Source: Apiospora phragmitis (lineage: Eukaryota > Ascomycota > Sordariomycetes > Amphisphaeriales > Apiosporaceae). Taken from it: a stretch of 64,000 nt of DNA. The translations under genes were made by a program, and so were the position numbers. The notes beneath the pieces were generated by a model that saw only the letters and a list, made by a program, of their open reading frames with translations, searched no databases and was not told the DNA's origin. The DNA lies in assembly GCA_038363925.1 (NCBI GenBank), contig JAQQWL010000008.1, positions 1,550,001-1,614,000 on the forward strand, in the 5' to 3' direction. This document shows, in pieces, positions 45,912 to 57,478 of this stretch (its first letter is position 1; every line of letters begins with the position of its first letter).

Positions 45912-47549
45912 ATGATGGACACCGACATACCAAGACACCCCGCCAAGTCCCCCAGGCCAGCCGACACCTATGATGAAGATGTCCAGGACCTGGCCGACCT
46001 GGGTCACGAACAGGCCCTGACTCGCAAGTTCAGCATGTGGAGTATGCTGGCCCTGACCTTCAGCATCCTGGGCACGTGGGCGACCATGGCCCAGAACCTA
46101 GCGAGCGGCTTGTCCAACGGTGGACCCGTCTCGATCCTCTGGGGCCTGGTGCTGGTGCTGGTGTGCAACCTGGCTGTGGCCTTGTCCCTCGGCGAGCTCT
46201 GTAGCGCCATGCCGACGACGCTCGGCCAAGCCTACTGGATCTCCCGGCTGTGGCCCACGCCGGCCGGACGGTTCACGAGCTACATGTGCGCCTGGATCAA
46301 CACATTTGGCTGGTGGGCGCTGTCTGCGTCCCAGATCGCCTTCATGACCAACTTCGTGCTGGGCATGCGGCTGCTGTTCGACCCCGGTTGGGAAGGTGCA
46401 AGTATAGGCTGGGTGCAGTTCTCGTTGTACATCGGCCTCACCCTGGCCATGACCGTGATCAACCTGGTTTCGTGCCGGCACGATAAGACCCTGCCGCTCT
46501 TCAACAACATGGTAGGCATCATGTTTTGTGCTCTCTTCTTCGCGGTGTCGCTTTCGCTGCTCATCTCGGTCGGGGTCAAGCCCGACCTGCACTTCCAGCC
46601 GGCCTCCATGGTCTTCGGCGCCTGGGTCAACGAGACGGGCTGGAGCGACGGCATCGTCTGGTTCATCGGGCTTGTCCAGGCCGCGTACGGCCTCACGGCC
46701 TACGACTCGGCCATCCATATGATCGAGGAGATCCCGCAGCCGCGCACCAACGTGCCCAAGGTCATGTGGCTGTCGGTCGCCAGCGGCGCCGTGACCGGCT
46801 TCATCTTCAGCGTGGTCTGCCTGTTCTGCGTGCAGTCCTTCGACGACATCCTGAGCCCGATGAGCAGTCTGCCCTTCATCGACCTGCTGTGGACGACGGT
46901 CGGCTTCGCCGGCGGCTGCACGCTGCTCGCCCTCTTCATCTTCAACGGGTTCGGCCAGGGCACCAGCATCGTGACGTCGTCGTCGCGGCTCACTTGGAGC
47001 TTCGCCCGCGACGGCGGCCTGCCCTGGAGCGGCTACCTCCGCCAGGTCGACGCGACGTGGAAGGTACCCGCGCGCGCCACCTGGGCCCAGGGCGTCATCA
47101 TCGGCCTCATCGGCGTGCTCTACATCTTCGCCAATACCGTGCTCGAGGCCATCATCAGCGTCAGCACCATCGCCCTGACCATCTCCTACGCCATGCCCAT
47201 CCTGACGCTGCTGTGCGTCGGGCGCGACAAGCTGCCCGCGGGGCCCTTCCGGCTCGGCTGCTTCGGCGCGACGGCCAACTGGGTTTCGATGGCCTACTGC
47301 TGCGTCACCACCGTCTTCTTCTTCTTCTCGAGCACGCCTCATCCGGCAGCCAGCGATATGAACTGGGCCATTGCCGTGTTTGGTATCATGATGATCGTAG
47401 CTTTGGGCTTCTGGTTTCTGAAGAGCCGGTACACATATTTCCAAGCAACCGTGGACATCGAAGGCCGGGAACCAAGACCCAGGCCGATCCAGGCCACGAG
47501 TAGCTCCAGCAGTGGAATAGGCCCCAAAGGCGAGACGGACAAGGCTTAA
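45912..47549 (+). CDS. APC-family amino acid/choline/GABA-type permease
   Basis: Intact single exon, 545 residues, ATG 45912 (a second Met follows at 45915). The cytosolic N-terminus ends in DLGHEQALTRKFSMWSMLALTFSILGTW, the first helix signature of the fungal GABA/choline permease group (Uga4/Hnm1-like). Then NGGPVSILWGLVL, SLGELCSAMPTTLGQAYW, QAAYGLTAYDSAIHMIEEI and the NVPKVMW loop, and about 12 hydrophobic segments in total. It carries small nitrogenous compounds across the plasma membrane; choline, GABA or another amine cannot be told apart by eye. Its divergent neighbour is an amine oxidase, which would degrade such substrates. Confidence 0.92.
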   Translation: MMDTDIPRHPAKSPRPADTYDEDVQDLADLGHEQALTRKFSMWSMLALTFSILGTWATMAQNLASGLSNGGPVSILWGLVLVLVCNLAVALSLGELCSAMPTTLGQAYWISRLWPTPAGRFTSYMCAWINTFGWWALSASQIAFMTNFVLGMRLLFDPGWEGASIGWVQFSLYIGLTLAMTVINLVSCRHDKTLPLFNNMVGIMFCALFFAVSLSLLISVGVKPDLHFQPASMVFGAWVNETGWSDGIVWFIGLVQAAYGLTAYDSAIHMIEEIPQPRTNVPKVMWLSVASGAVTGFIFSVVCLFCVQSFDDILSPMSSLPFIDLLWTTVGFAGGCTLLALFIFNGFGQGTSIVTSSSRLTWSFARDGGLPWSGYLRQVDATWKVPARATWAQGVIIGLIGVLYIFANTVLEAIISVSTIALTISYAMPILTLLCVGRDKLPAGPFRLGCFGATANWVSMAYCCVTTVFFFFSSTPHPAASDMNWAIAVFGIMMIVALGFWFLKSRYTYFQATVDIEGREPRPRPIQATSSSSSGIGPKGETDKA

Positions 47550-48610
47550 AGGACGTATGTCTTCATTGTGCGAACTTCCCCCAAAAGTTATCATGTACAT
47601 ATATTGTTTTCACGGATTAAGCATTTGAGGTGTTTCTGATTTAAGTTCTTACCAAGGTCAATGGCAAAGCATAGGTAGACTGGCCTTACAACTTGTGAAA
47701 TTATATATCTGGCTTCTACGTTTTATTTGAGTATATAAATTCATGCATGCCGGTAGTCGGGTTACCTCAAGGTAATCTTCGTACAGCTAAGGTAAGCCCA
47801 GATGGTGCCAAGGAAGCGTATTTAATGCATGTATACTTGCTAGGCAGTATTCGATATTTAGCTCCGGAATGTTGATGTCGTGTGAAACAAATCCTGATTG
47901 CCTAATCACATTTTCAAGTGTGATATCTCCCCGAGCAGTCACGTCGTACAGTACCAAGCATACGGTATATATAGATATAGACTAATGCAAGATGGCTCCG
48001 CCTTGTTTCCAGCCCCCCTGTCTATCAGTTCCCCGCAAGTCGATCTCGCCAGGATTTTGATAACCCCTGGCAGTTCGTGGCCCAATGCAGCATGTCCAAG
48101 CGATTGAGTTAACCTTTTAATCAACACCCCTGTTGATGTCGTTGGTTGGACCAGACTTCAATATCTCATTGTCATCGTGATAGGAGACTCACTCCCGAGG
48201 CCACGTCTTCGATATGCCGACAGACTAGGAGAGACCGAGGTAGCTTGGTTGCTAGTCTTCAGTTTCTGCCAGGCCGACATGTGCTCTGCATCAACGGCAA
48301 ATGGGTCAAGTCGGATGACGGGGTAAATCTCACATATATTGGCCCTGCGTAAATCAACATTCCCTCTGGCGATGGAGGCCTGGAGGCTAGGTACAGCCCT
48401 GGCGTGCTCGGACACCGTTCTTGCTGAAGCCGAGCAGACTCCGTTATTGATCTGAAATCTTCATCAATGATATCAACATGACATTAGTAGCATGTATTAG
48501 TCCAACATCCGAACCGTAACGACGGATGTACCAACTATGCTCTATGAGAAGATATATAATCAAACCCCGCTCTATATACAAACTATGACTACCTATCAGA
48601 ATCGTGACCT
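47550..48610. other. Convergent 3' spacer
   Basis: Between the 3' ends of the permease and the purine permease gene. Short frames only; nothing supported. Confidence 0.55.
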
Positions 48611-49893
48611 TCACTTCTGAATTCTGCTCCGGCGCGTGCTACGCTTTACCTTTGCCGACTGCTGGCCTTTCGCCCCCGGCAGTAGCACAGGCTCCCCGTC
48701 GCTGACGCGACCAGGCCCAAAATCCGGGGTCCCACCCAAAACCCCCCATACATCGCCGACGTAGTTTCGAGCCGGCACACCAGCCTCGAAGGTCTCCTCC
48801 CAAGCCCCGATGATGCCGCGGGCGATCGACTCGCCCGCAACCCAGACGTTCTCGATGGCGATAGGGTAGCCCACGGTCCCTTTGACCAAGTTGTCCATGA
48901 CGGACTGGTCCGGGTAGGGCCGGTCGAAGTCGGACACGGTGCGCACGATAGCGACGCGGCCGAAGTCGACGCGGGACTCGAGGGCGCCGCGCACCAGCGC
49001 CCCCAGCACGGCCCCGTCCTCCTGCGCTGTCGTGCAGTACACGCCCGTGCCGTTGGTCCAGAGATCGACGCGGCGCGCGTGCGTCTCGGCCAGCAGCGCG
49101 CCCGTGAACCACGTGTCCGACGTCGCCGAGTCGCAGTGATGGACGGCGGGCGGGGCCGCGCCGGGCGCGAACCGGGGGACGGCCTCGTAGTGCGCGCGGT
49201 ACGCCGCGGCGGCGGCGCTGTCGGCGACGCGCGACGGGTCGATCATGACTGACAAAGCGTCGCGCAGCGCCGCGTTGACCTCGAAGACCTCAGAGTTGTA
49301 CACGGACCCCCACGCGGCGTCGGGCGACTCGGTGCCCTGCGGCACGTAGCCCGTGGCGAACGCCGGCGGCAGCTCGCGCGCGTCCAGCTCGTACGACATG
49401 CCGACCTGGACGGTGAAGCGTGCGAGCGTGATGGCGCCCAGCGTCACCCGGTCCGGCGCGCCGCCGCCGACGCCCGTCAGGACCCAGTAGGTCTCGCTCA
49501 GGTCCAGCTGCGGGTCGGCCAGGAGCGCCATGGTGGTCGCCGTGGCCTGGATCTCGGCCTCGCCGGTGGTCATGAGGCAGGCGTCGCCGTCGCGGGTGCA
49601 GTGCAGGTAGGGGAACTCGGGGCTGGCGTAGGGGACGCGGTGCAGCTGCGCCCGGAAGTCCAGCGCACCCGTGGTGTTGGACTTGGTCAGGTAGATTTCA
49701 CCCTCTGCATCAAACTGTCGGGCGGTGTGTTAGTTCTAAAGCAACAACATGTTTGGATATTGGAAGATGCCATCGTTCAACTTACGAATGTGATGATCAT
49801 AACCTTGGGCTTGATTCTTCCATCGCAGGTGGCGGCCATCGCGGCGACGTAGAGATAAGCGACCGCAAGCGCGGACTGATAGATGAAGCGCAT
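48611..49893 (-). CDS. Purine nucleoside permease-family protein (NUP)
   Basis: Exon 1 49786-49893 encodes a signal peptide (MRFIYQSALAVAYLYVAAMA) and IKPKVMIITF; a 71-bp intron; exon 2 48611-49714. Landmarks of the NUP family: PKVMIITF, ARFTVQVGMSYELDARELP, YVLTGVGG-like VLTGVGGGAPDRVTLG, FTGALLAETHARRVDLWTNG, EDGAVLGAL, VAIVRTVSDFDRPYP. The family is named for a Candida nucleoside permease, although its fold resembles nucleoside phosphorylases. The predicted export signal suggests a cell-surface or secretory location. About 405 residues; a basic tail (KVKRSTRRSRIQK) ends the protein. No frameshift. It fits with the nearby nitrogen-scavenging genes. Confidence 0.88.
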
Positions 49894-50762
49894 CTCGAAG
49901 CCCGCGGAACTTGGAAAGTCGATCTGACGAGGGAAGCTGTGCTGTATGGATAGGCGCGGCACCTCAGCTATATATATCACATGGCATGCAGCCCTTAAAC
50001 ACCGTTCGCGATTGGGAATCGGGGCGTCCAAATTACAAATGGGAACTGCATCGTACTATCGGGCGTTCTCGCCAATGGAAGCTGGCTCTGACCGCCCTCT
50101 ATGCAGAGGGAACTTGGATGAGCGAGACATGGCTGACGATAGCAGTCATGGGGTCCTTATCTCTACTCATGTTCCGGACTTCCGCAGGTCCCGGTGAGGC
50201 TTTTGGTAAGTCAGGGCGACCGGCTACAGCCGATGGATATCTGGGCTACAAGTCATCTTGCATGATAAGATAAGGGGCCTGGAGTGCTGTTAGTAATCCA
50301 TCTTTGGATAGCGTGGCCCCCGAGAGGGTTTCCCACGGATAGATCTGGACTCTCTTGCGGCTGGGAATAGCATCAGTCCAATTCGTACAGTTTGGTAATT
50401 GATGGGCGGCAATGTACGGCTGAAGAGAGGTGACACTAATGGTGAATGATTCATATAATCTTTAGTTGACCCCCCACTAAAGCTTGCAAGCCCCAGCGCC
50501 CTGGGGGAACTGGCGGTAGTGCCGGGACAAAGTGGTCCGTGCTCCAAATCTGGATCCTAAATTTGAGAATTTCCTTAAGCCTCATAAAATGATTGTATGT
50601 ACGTATCCGTCGCAAACTCATCAATTGTAAAGATGAAGCCTTGGGTCATGCGAGATGGTCCTCAGCTATAACTCAAACTAACCGTCATCATTCGGCCGAT
50701 CGGTCATCAGCGCACGCCAGGGGATACCTCGAGAGTTGAGAACCCTGTGGTGCGGTCTTGTC
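49894..50762. promoter_or_regulatory. Divergent spacer upstream of NUP and cupin-like gene
   Basis: No gene seen. A GATAAG word lies near 50267-50272 (TGATAAGATAAG), forming a tandem GATA pair upstream of the NUP gene. Confidence 0.45.
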
Positions 50763-52229
50763 ATGGCTCCAAACCTGGCTGGAAATACGGCCATTGGCGC
50801 CAAAAGAGCGGCCGCATCATGGATCACCGGGGGTTCCAGAGTGAGATGTCGAGCATTACACTCTTTGGACCCCCTGGACTTTTCTGAGAGCTCTGTTGTG
50901 AGCTCGCAACAGAAGAGCAAGAAACCTTCGCCATTCCCTGAAGATCCTAGTCCTTCGCAAAGGGTCCGAGCACATAGACGACGCGAGGTCCCTCGACTTC
51001 GCGGGGTGGACAGCACAAGAGTCACCTATTACAAGTTCAAGAAACTATGGACCCAGAGGGTGGAACGTAGGCATCCCTTCAAAGTGATGAACATGCCTGG
51101 TTTCTTGGAATCTCAGTCATGGTTTCAGCACCCCGAATCCAATCCCGACGGCGAGTTTACCAGTCGCGCTCCAAGCAAGCTCACCGATCGTGCTCCCTAT
51201 CATGATAAACCCGGTAGCAAGCCTAGCTTCGCTATGTTGCGAGACTCCATCATTGCGAGTGCTATCCGACCCGTGGGCGGGGCCAGTAGACACAGCGCCA
51301 TGGGCCAGTTGTTCGACAGTCTCGGGGTCAGATTCAAGATTAAACGGATTAATTTAGTCAACGATATAACGAAGAACGTAATCCCAAACGTCCCGCTGGA
51401 GAAATTCCGGCGCTGGCTGGTCAAGACTGGCCGATCCACTAGTCACAATCTCGACAGCACAGTCGACCGCCTATTGAAGTCGGCCGAAGACTCCCAGCTC
51501 ATATGGGAGCCCTTTGAGGCGCCGCTCGCCTTCATCAGAGAAGTCCTCCAGTACAACCAGGAATTAGGAGCGGACGACCACCCTGATGTCATTGCCCGAC
51601 TGGAGGGCTTGATAGAGCTGGAGGACCGATTGACGGAAGATTTTCCTTACCCCCTGAGAGTGAGAGAGGTCGCTGGCGTCACGTACGAAGCCTCGTCGTG
51701 CAGCATTCGCTTCGGCATCCGGCCGCTCCGAGGGGATATCCGGCGTTCTACCGACATCACGGTGCTGGGACAGCTCGCGGGTCACAGCCGGGTGCTCCTG
51801 GTGCCGCCAAAATTGGACTCCCTCAGGGGCCTGGGTTTGGAATCTCATCCTCATGTGCGCCGGATGAAGGGAGCTGATGTCGCCCGACTGAGCTCCCGGC
51901 CCGTCAAATGCCTGGAAAAGAGTATGTGGAACGAACAGTTCGAGAAGACCATACCCGAACGGCTGGATGTGACGCTCGGGCCGGGCGAAGTCGTGCTCAT
52001 TCCGGACGGCTGGTGGCACGGGACCCGAAGCATCAACTACCACAACCAGCTCCACGCCACCGTGGGCTGGCACTTGCACACCGACGAGAGTCCGTACAAG
52101 TCATGGCAGGAACGGGAGGACCTGCATGAGCAGCAGGACCAGAAGGAACGGCAGGAACAGCAGGAACGATCCTCCTTTCGGCGAATTGTATCAAAACTTG
52201 AAGTGCGGCGTGTCACGACAGAGACTTAA
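50763..52229 (+). CDS. JmjC/cupin-like protein, probably mitochondrial
   Basis: Single exon, 488 residues from ATG 50763 (MAPNLAGNTAIGAKRAAAS). The N-terminus is basic with Ser/Arg and few acids, so a mitochondrial presequence is likely. The middle is helical and charged (EKFRRWLVKTGRSTSHNLD, RLEGLIELEDRL). The C-terminal half is beta-rich: SCSIRFGIRPLRGDI, HSRVLLVPPKLDSL, then TLGPGEVVLIPDGWWHGTRSI and LHATVGWHLHTDE, the second half of a JmjC/cupin-8 fold with the distal metal His in WWHG. The usual HxD pair is not evident, so catalysis is uncertain. The tail is Glu/Gln-rich. No family name is certain. Confidence 0.7.
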   Translation: MAPNLAGNTAIGAKRAAASWITGGSRVRCRALHSLDPLDFSESSVVSSQQKSKKPSPFPEDPSPSQRVRAHRRREVPRLRGVDSTRVTYYKFKKLWTQRVERRHPFKVMNMPGFLESQSWFQHPESNPDGEFTSRAPSKLTDRAPYHDKPGSKPSFAMLRDSIIASAIRPVGGASRHSAMGQLFDSLGVRFKIKRINLVNDITKNVIPNVPLEKFRRWLVKTGRSTSHNLDSTVDRLLKSAEDSQLIWEPFEAPLAFIREVLQYNQELGADDHPDVIARLEGLIELEDRLTEDFPYPLRVREVAGVTYEASSCSIRFGIRPLRGDIRRSTDITVLGQLAGHSRVLLVPPKLDSLRGLGLESHPHVRRMKGADVARLSSRPVKCLEKSMWNEQFEKTIPERLDVTLGPGEVVLIPDGWWHGTRSINYHNQLHATVGWHLHTDESPYKSWQEREDLHEQQDQKERQEQQERSSFRRIVSKLEVRRVTTET

Positions 52230-52627
52230 TTGAGCTTCGGAATGTATCAATCACTGGGTGTATAAATAAATCGCTGTACCACTACTACTACATATGCGTG
52301 CTATGTACTACAGGTAGAAAAATAAATAAATAAAACTAGTAAAATAACCTTTGAGGCAAGAAGCAGGGGTCATTTCCCGTCATCCATTGTGATTAGCTAA
52401 GGATTAGGAGTCTGCGAAGCCGGGGATTTCCGGCTCCACCCGAGCTGAGATGGGGGGCGGACAATCTCGAAATTTTGGGGCAGATAGCTAACTTTCCCAA
52501 ATTCCGTTGAATTGGTCATCCATTCGTTCATCTCCCCAGCCAAACTTCAATCTCGCCAGGGAAGATTGCGCAATCAACCCCGTGTGTCGTGAAGGACGAT
52601 ACGTATTCTTCTATCCAACTCACCGTC
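52230..52627. promoter_or_regulatory. Spacer upstream of lipoyl synthase
   Basis: Short promoter region with an AAATAAATAAATAAA tract near 52319-52333. No gene. Confidence 0.5.
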
Positions 52628-53891
52628 ATGATGTCGTCTCCGGCAACGCTGCACCGTCTGCGGGCGCCTCTGCAGCGAGCCTTCTGCGCTGCCAGAACCT
52701 ACGCTACCGTCCCAACCGACTCGGCCGTCTCGCCCAACACCACCACCACATCCTCGTCGTCACCGTCGTCCGCCGCCCGCCGACCGACCTATTTCAAAGA
52801 CAAGACCGTCGCCTCGCTCGACGACTTCATCGGGGGCGATGCCGCCGCCACTTCTGCCCCGCTACCGGCCAGCGAAGCCTACACCCTCCGCACGGCCGAG
52901 GTCGGTCCCGCCTCGAACCGCCGCACCATCACGCGCCTGCCCGAGTGGCTGAAGACGCCGATCCCCGCGGGCAATCAGAACTACAAGAAGATCAAGTCGG
53001 ACCTGCGCGGGTTGGGGTTGCACACGGTGTGCGAGGAGGCGCGCTGCCCCAACATCTCGGACTGCTGGGGCGGCGACAACAAGAACGCGGCGACGGCGAC
53101 CATCATGCTCATGGGCGACACCTGCACGCGCGGCTGCCGCTTCTGCAGCGTCAAGACGAATCGGGCGCCGCCGCCGCTCGACCCGCACGAGCCCGAGCAC
53201 ACGGCCGAGGCGCTCGCGCGCTGGGGGCTCGGCTACGTCGTGCTCACGAGCGTCGACCGCGACGACCTGGCCGACGGCGGCGCGCGCCACTTCGCCGAAA
53301 CGATCCGCAAGATCAAGGCTAAGAAGCCGAGCCTGCTGGTCGAGGCCCTGACTGGCGACTTCCTGGGTGACCTGGACATGGTCCGGGTCGTGGCCGAGAG
53401 CGGGCTGGACGTGTACGCGCACAACGTCGAGACGGTCGAGGGCCTGACCCCCTACGTCCGCGACCGCCGCGCGACGTTCCGGCAGAGCCTGAAGGTGCTG
53501 GAGCACGTGAAGCAGGTGCGAGGCGCCGAGGGGATCGTGACCAAGACGAGCATCATGCTGGGATTAGGCGAGCAGGAACAGGAGCTCATGGACACGCTGC
53601 GGGAGCTGCGCAAGGCGGGCGTCGACGTCGTCACGTTCGGCCAGTACATGCGGCCGACCAAGCGCCACCTCCAGGTCGAGAAGTACGTGACGCCCGACGA
53701 GTTCAAGATGTGGCGCCAGCGCGCGCTCGACATGGGCTTCCTCTACGTCGCCAGCGGCCCGCTCGTCCGGCAGCAGCTACAAGGCCGGCGAGGCCTTCAT
53801 CGAGAACGTGCTGCGGAAGCGCGCGGGCGACAAGGGGGCGACGGTGTCGTTGGACAGCAAGCTGGGGGAGGCGGTCGCGCTGGACGGCTAG
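52628..53891 (+). CDS. LIP5: Lipoyl synthase, mitochondrial (one frame shift near the 3' end)
   Basis: ATG 52628 gives [19 protein letters not shown], an amphipathic mitochondrial leader. The core has the auxiliary [4Fe-4S] motif [12 protein letters not shown], the radical-SAM motif [10 protein letters not shown], then [39 protein letters not shown] and [11 protein letters not shown], all diagnostic of LipA/Lip5. It inserts two sulfurs into octanoyl chains on H-protein and dehydrogenase E2 subunits. Conserved SGPLVR is followed at about 53766-53772 by a frame change: one extra base fits, after which [16 protein letters not shown] continues to TAG 53889-53891. Because this gene is normally indispensable for respiration, the shift is best read as a sequence error. 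Confidence 0.95.
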
Positions 53892-56800
53892 TTCCACACT
53901 ATCACCAGCAGCGATGACGAAAATGCTTACGAGACATCTTGACACTCTGACTAGCTAGGGTCTATAGAGTCTAGACCATCTACCTAGTTGGTCTTCAACA
54001 CTGTACGTTCATTCCATAGACACTTCGTCGGAACCGGGCGGCTGCATCGGATGGCGTCTGGTCTGGCACGGGGTAAAGAGCTCTGATAGATTGTAGGTTG
54101 TACGATTCGGGAAGGAAATCCCTCTCAACAAGGGGACCCGATGGCCGGAGGTCTCCGCCTGCGGGCAGATACTTGCACAGCGTGAAGGCGGAACTACCAT
54201 AATAGGACAAGTAAAAGTAAAACGGAAGAAACCACCCGGAAATTATGAAAGCGTGGAATGCGGGTGACATGCCGGCCCCGGTAAACACATGAATCACGAA
54301 CCTCTAGTCCTCTGCAGATCTGGGGATTGACTCGGTACACCGATGCTCGCGAGGGGTCATGCGCGGAATCTCACGCCCCTTATCACGACGCAGCCTAGTA
54401 TTGAACTCTGTTCGGTTTTATTCGCAGAATCAGCATTCCCGTGATCTGACATCCCGCAAGTTCGGCGTGCGTGCATGCTGGCTGATTATTTCGCCGCAAT
54501 TATCGTATGACTTGAATGATTCACCGCAGTTGGCCTCACTTTTTCTGCCGCTTCAGGTGCGGGATTTCGGTATGCACAGCGAGATCGAGCGAACGAACGG
54601 AGCAGGAGCAGGAAAAAAGAAGAGCAGCGCCTTGACCAACTCATTGCCCAACCTGGAAACTTCTATCTCCGTCGGTTCCCAGGCGAGGCGTACGAACGAA
54701 ACGGGTGAAGCCCTGAAGAAATGGTTTCGCATCCTCCCCTTTTCCTGTCTTTGTGCTTTACCGCCTTACCAAGCGGGGAAAGGAGGGATAGGATGAGAGA
54801 AAAAATATACTTTCTAAAAATAATGGTCAGTTTCGTTTGAGAGTCGTAGCCGACGCGGCAACGGGTTTCGGGGTCATCCCATTTCAATGCTTGTGTGCCA
54901 GCAAGTGTGGGCTCTCTTGTTAATCTGCTTGTCTCGACTCTTTTCCCCTCCTCTCCTCTCTGCAACCTGGCTGCATGGATTTTCATTGATGCAGCGTGGA
55001 GATAGACTTTAGGGCAGGAACGGTCGATGGAGAACATCTGATAGACACGTTCCCAACGTCGTACCTGGAACGGAGAGAGGGGTAAACTAACCCATGCAGC
55101 ATGCAAGGCCGTGGCCGCCAGTTCAACCATTATGCAAAGCCGAGAGGCAGAAACGAAACCCCGTCTCCGCGCGTGCCAACGGGCTTGCCAATGCAGTGCC
55201 ATGCAGCGTAATGCAGTGGGAATACAGTACAGTATGCCAAGTACGAAGTAGTATTTGCTTCTGCATTGGCCAAGTGCGCCGTTGCAAGTGCCAAGTGCAA
55301 TGCCAAGTTCCAACCCCATTGCCAAGTTGTAACTTGTTGCAGCTCGCTCGCACAATAGAGAGTTACATTGGCTGGCTGTTGGCCCTGGGTTCGTAGGTTG
55401 GCCGGGGCGCCATTCCCAGACGGATATGCAGCTGCAGCGTCCCCGGAGTGGATGTGGGAAGTGGAGGATCCTCCTTCGGGAAACTGGTTAGTCCCAAAAC
55501 CAGGTTCAGATTGCAACTGCCCTACCAGCAGAGAGACTATCGTCGCTAGCAGCTAGCAGCTAGCAGCAGCTGGGTAAAAGCGATTGGCTTGCCAATAGAT
55601 TGCCGATAGAGCTATCTCCGGACGCACACTACCGGCTCGCTAAAACACACGGCTAATTCAACATTTGTTGCCCGATGATGATATCAAACGCCGATTCTGT
55701 ACGTCACTAGTATCATCCGGATCGCGTTTTGGAAACGAGATCAGTCGCACCCTCGACAGTGAAGCTACAGTAGTGTGTGCACTGTTATGGGGGATTGGCG
55801 GCGGCTGGCGGTGACCTGACCTGACTACTGCACCACACTGCAGATTGCAGCACTAAAAAGGGCCAGGTGTGTGTGCAGATTATATGGGGTGGACCCTTAG
55901 AAGCAGAAAAGAAAGATATCGTGGCGCCTGTCCTTTGGGATGTGCAGTTGGAGCAGTTGTCACGTATCGGCCTCATCGGGGATCAGTCTACATAGTACTG
56001 CCGATCGTATGACTATGGAGAGGGGACGCGTAAGAGGCGTAATACGTGATTGGCCGCATACTCTCTCGCTGTCCCACGGTCTCCCGCGGAACGGGGGTCG
56101 CCAAGGGTCGCCGAGGGTGTGCACCCACAATACGTTATGGGCCACTCATGTTCGAGAAGGTGCAAAGGGACACTACCGGTAGATTAACCACCCTCCTTCA
56201 TGCGGCCCAAGAATCTCACGATAGTTGCTTGCAGGAACGGCGCATAGTCAACCTCCCCCTAACCCAGCCCTCTCTCCCTCTCTCTCTTATTCCACGACTA
56301 GTTAGTTGTATTTGCCTTTTGAGCCGCCTGCCATGGCACACGAATTGACTTCGCGGCCAGGCCAGTTAGACAGCACTCTAAATACGAGCTACCCACCCAG
56401 ATAGCTACGGCGCGGAGGCAAAATGTCAACTTGCGGTAGAGCAGAAGCAGGAAAAATAATAAGTTCGTCTGGTTTCAGCAGGAAAACGAGCGACCAGTTC
56501 AGGTTTGGCTGCAGTAGCGAAACCGTCGCAGCTAGAAATCGACGGACTGTTTTCTCGTCTCTTTTTGGCTCTCAACCACCGCACCCTAAATGGCGGAGCA
56601 CGTTTTTCGAGTCTGGCAGTGAATAATAATAAGATTCTGTGCTGCAGTTTCGGCCTGCCAAGGGTGTTCCGAGTGTTCGAGGCCGTTCCAAGTCCCCAGT
56701 TTACGCCCACTTTGTTACAAAAAACTAGCAGGTCATACGCCGATAACTGGGTCAAACCAGCTCTGGGTTTTTCTTTGCGCCCGCTGCCCTTCTCTGCCAC

Positions 56801-57478
56801 TCTGTTGTTTACACAGCGTCTGCACAACTTTCCTGGCACAGTACGTACCGTACACGGCGCCTGGCACTCCCACGTTTCCCGCCCCCAGTTCAGGCCTGGT
56901 CAGGTGTCGGCGCAGTTCCTGCTGCGAAAATCCGATCGATCGCCGGACCGCCGTGACGTGTCGAGTCACTCGTGAGTGTCATCGAACTTTCTATGGGGCT
57001 CCCCTTGGAAGCTGCGAGACTGCCTGAACTGCTGCGCCTGTGACTCCGTGGCCATCGAGCCGTCTTCCCACAGTGGACAGTGACTGCTGCGGGGTACGTA
57101 TTTGATGTACATCCGGAGAGTACCATACGGTTGAGACGATTACGGTTCATCCCTGGAAAGTTGAGTGGGTAAGATTAAAAAAGTGATCGAAGCTCCCAAA
57201 GCTCGTGCGAACTGCGACGCAGAGCCGACGAAAAGAACGGAGCAAGCACACCATTGGTAAGCTTTTGCGCTCACACACAGTACACCCTCTGGTCAGTCGA
57301 GCTCGCTTCCTTCAAAAAGCCCGCCCTATCTCACGATCTTTTTTCGGTTTCCCTCTTTCCCTCCTCCAGACCACATCGACTCAGTCACTCTCCTCACTAC
57401 CAAACCAAATCAACCAACCCGTTCCGAACTATACCATCTTCGTTCCGCCGGCCAGAACACCCCTCACTTAATCGGGAT
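53892..57478. other. 3.6 kb gene-poor region, probably long promoter/5' leader of the small gene
   Basis: No convincing coding sequence; the largest open frames (about 145-230 codons) overlap on opposite strands without family features. Around 55230-55340 the word GCCAAGT(G/T) recurs many times. 55545-55570 holds a CAGCTAG repeat. 57260-57470 is CT-rich, typical of a fungal core promoter or 5' UTR directly before the small gene. Confidence 0.5.
55231..55335. repeat. Scattered GCCAAGT-type repeat
   Basis: TGCCAAGT, GGCCAAGT, GTGCCAAGT, ATGCCAAGT and TTGCCAAGT occur at least five times in about 100 bp, separated by 8-25 bases. A degenerate tandem array or a cluster of regulator sites; no known site is claimed. 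Confidence 0.6.

Noticed and set aside
46098..47600. 500-codon minus-strand open frame
   Set aside because: Antisense shadow of the GC-rich APC permease; composition is Arg/Asp/Gly-rich without any motif.
54359..55355. Open frames of 145 and 230 codons around 55 kb
   Set aside because: They overlap on opposite strands, contain repeat-derived sequence and show no domain or signal features.
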